Positions 62,848 to 64,000 of a stretch of DNA of 64,000 nt are shown here, one piece after another. The position numbers and the translations under genes are program-made. The first letter of the stretch is position 1, and the number at the start of each line of letters is the position of its first letter. This stretch comes from Streptomyces sp. A012304 (GTDB lineage: Bacteria > Actinomycetota > Actinomycetes > Streptomycetales > Streptomycetaceae), in NCBI RefSeq assembly GCF_026008495.1, contig NZ_BQUN01000203.1, positions 38,808 through 102,807 of the forward strand, written 5' to 3'. The notes beneath the pieces were generated by a model that was not told the origin of the DNA, searched no databases, and saw only the letters and a list, made by a program, of their open reading frames with translations.

Positions 62848-64000
62848 ATGCCCGCCACGCACCACTCGTCAGCACCCCCGACATCCCCCCGCACCAAGCC
62901 CGGAAAGGGTTCTTCCGCGCGCCCCGCCGACGCCGGCCCGCCGGCCCCGGAGCGATCCTCCGCGGGTGCCGTGCCCGCCGTGGGGCGCATACCCGTCCTC
63001 GACGTCCGTCCGGTCGTCCAACACGGCCGCCGGCCCGCGAAGGCCGTCACCGGGGAGACGTTCCGGATCTCGGCCACGGTGTTCCGCGAGGGACACGACG
63101 CGGTCGCCGCGAACGTCGTCCTGCGCGACCCGGCCGGCCGGCCCGGCCCGTGGACACCGATGCGTGAACTCGCCCCCGGTACCGACCGCTGGGGCGCCGA
63201 CGTCACCCCGGACACTCCGGGCCACTGGACGTACACGGTGGAGGCCTGGAGCGACCCGGTCGGCACCTGGCGGCACCACGCCCACATCAAGATCCCCGCG
63301 GGGATCGACACGGAGCTGGTCCTGGAGGAGGGCGCCCGCCTGCACGAACGCGCGGCGGCCGGAGTGCCGCCCGAGGAGCCCGGCGGGCGGGACGTCCTGC
63401 TCGGCGCGGTCGACGCGCTGCGTGACGAGACCCGCCCGGCCGCCTCCCGCCTCGCGGCGGCGCTGACCCCGGAGGTGGACGAGGTCCTCGGCCGTCATCC
63501 GCTGCGCGAGCTGGTGACCGCCTCGGAGCCGCTGCCGCTGCTGGTGGAGCGCGAACGGGCCCTGTACGGCGCGTGGTACGAGTTCTTCCCGCGCTCGGAG
63601 GGCACGCCCGAGCGCCCGCACGGCACGTTCCGCACCGCCGCCCGCCGGCTGCCCGCGATCGCCGCGATGGGCTTCGACGTCGTCTACCTGCCGCCGATCC
63701 ACCCCATCGGCACGACCTTCCGCAAGGGCCGCAACAACACGCTCACGCCCGGCCCGGACGACGTGGGCGTGCCCTGGGCGATCGGGTCGCCGGAGGGCGG
63801 GCACGACGCCGTCCACCCCGACCTGGGCACGCTCGACGACTTCGTCTGGTTCGTGGAGCAGGCGAGGGAACTGGGCCTGGAGATCGCCCTCGACTTCGCC
63901 CTCCAGTGCTCCCCGGACCATCCCTGGGTGCAGAAACACCCCGAGTGGTTCCACCACCGGCCGGACGGCACGATCGCCTACGCCGAGAACCCGCCGAAGA
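62848..64000 (+). CDS. glgE: GlgE alpha-1,4-glucan:maltose-1-phosphate maltosyltransferase, 5' part
   Basis: The first 384 codons of GlgE are seen before the window ends. GlgE extends alpha-1,4-glucans with maltose units from maltose-1-phosphate. After a disordered Pro/Ser/Thr-rich head (about 45 residues) comes IPVLDVRPVVQ and the N-terminal domain (ETFRISATVFREGHDAV, DPVGTWRHHAHIKIPAG). The start of the GH13 barrel follows (ALYGAWYEFFPRSEG, GFDVVYLPPIHPIGTTFRKG, LGLEIALDFALQCSPDHPWV). The catalytic Asp and Glu lie beyond the edge. ATG 62848 has AGGAG upstream. In streptomycetes treS, pep2 and glgB usually follow glgE; that cannot be checked here. Confidence 0.95.
   Translation, partial: MPATHHSSAPPTSPRTKPGKGSSARPADAGPPAPERSSAGAVPAVGRIPVLDVRPVVQHGRRPAKAVTGETFRISATVFREGHDAVAANVVLRDPAGRPGPWTPMRELAPGTDRWGADVTPDTPGHWTYTVEAWSDPVGTWRHHAHIKIPAGIDTELVLEEGARLHERAAAGVPPEEPGGRDVLLGAVDALRDETRPAASRLAAALTPEVDEVLGRHPLRELVTASEPLPLLVERERALYGAWYEFFPRSEGTPERPHGTFRTAARRLPAIAAMGFDVVYLPPIHPIGTTFRKGRNNTLTPGPDDVGVPWAIGSPEGGHDAVHPDLGTLDDFVWFVEQARELGLEIALDFALQCSPDHPWVQKHPEWFHHRPDGTIAYAENPPK

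Overview
This is a 64 kb piece of a high-GC actinobacterial chromosome, almost certainly a Streptomyces. The codon use is strongly GC-biased with very rare TTA codons, GTG starts and purine-rich ribosome binding sites are common, and the gene order matches what I remember of the S. coelicolor SCO5443-SCO5508 core region (from memory, no search run). About 57 protein genes are supported. I see no rRNA, tRNA, CRISPR array, transposase or phage gene, and no biosynthetic gene cluster.

Layout. 1-5.4 kb: a truncated small basic protein at the window edge, two small membrane proteins, a GNAT acetyltransferase, an MMPL exporter and a methyltransferase with a TTA codon. 5.4-9.6 kb: the gatC-gatA-gatB amidotransferase operon with a small unknown gene coupled between gatA and gatB, then a cupin gene. 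9.6-10.2 kb: decayed, repeat-rich DNA. 10.2-21.7 kb: an rmdB-like cyclic-di-GMP protein (TTA codon), ligA, a MetE-like protein, SDR and LOG proteins, mnmA and a cysteine desulfurase with a secreted-type amidase gene between them. 21.8-27.0 kb: small membrane proteins facing a TetR regulator across shared operator-like sites, a WYL regulator, an acyl-CoA thioesterase, an esterase and a TRIC-type channel.

27-33.5 kb is a five-gene oligopeptide ABC transporter operon. 33.7-36.5 kb holds two SseB-like genes and a P-loop protein. 36.7-41.3 kb is glycine/serine metabolism: a tandem glycine riboswitch followed by gcvT, gcvH, glyA and sdaA. These interconvert glycine and serine, feed one-carbon units and drain serine to pyruvate. 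41.4-48.4 kb is mixed: GH25, MOSC, an NADP reductase-like protein, an EF-hand protein, MerR with its dyad promoter, a GNAT protein, a beta-propeller lipoprotein, an anti-sigma-like ATPase and an enoyl-CoA hydratase.

48.5-64 kb combines cell-wall and secreted enzymes (two L,D-transpeptidase lipoproteins, two thermolysin-family proteases, one subtilisin-family protease) with alpha-glucan metabolism (glgX, glgP and the 5' half of glgE). GlgX debranches, GlgP releases glucose-1-phosphate and GlgE adds maltose units from maltose-1-phosphate.

Most of the window is conserved housekeeping chromosome. The most interesting signals are regulatory or structural: the riboswitch with a third copy of its P1 palindrome before gcvT, two TTA-codon genes, the TetR and MerR dyads, the gatA/gatB insert, the SseB pair beside the glycine/serine operon, and several degraded or tandem-repeat intervals. 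I did not find a convincing new multi-gene system.
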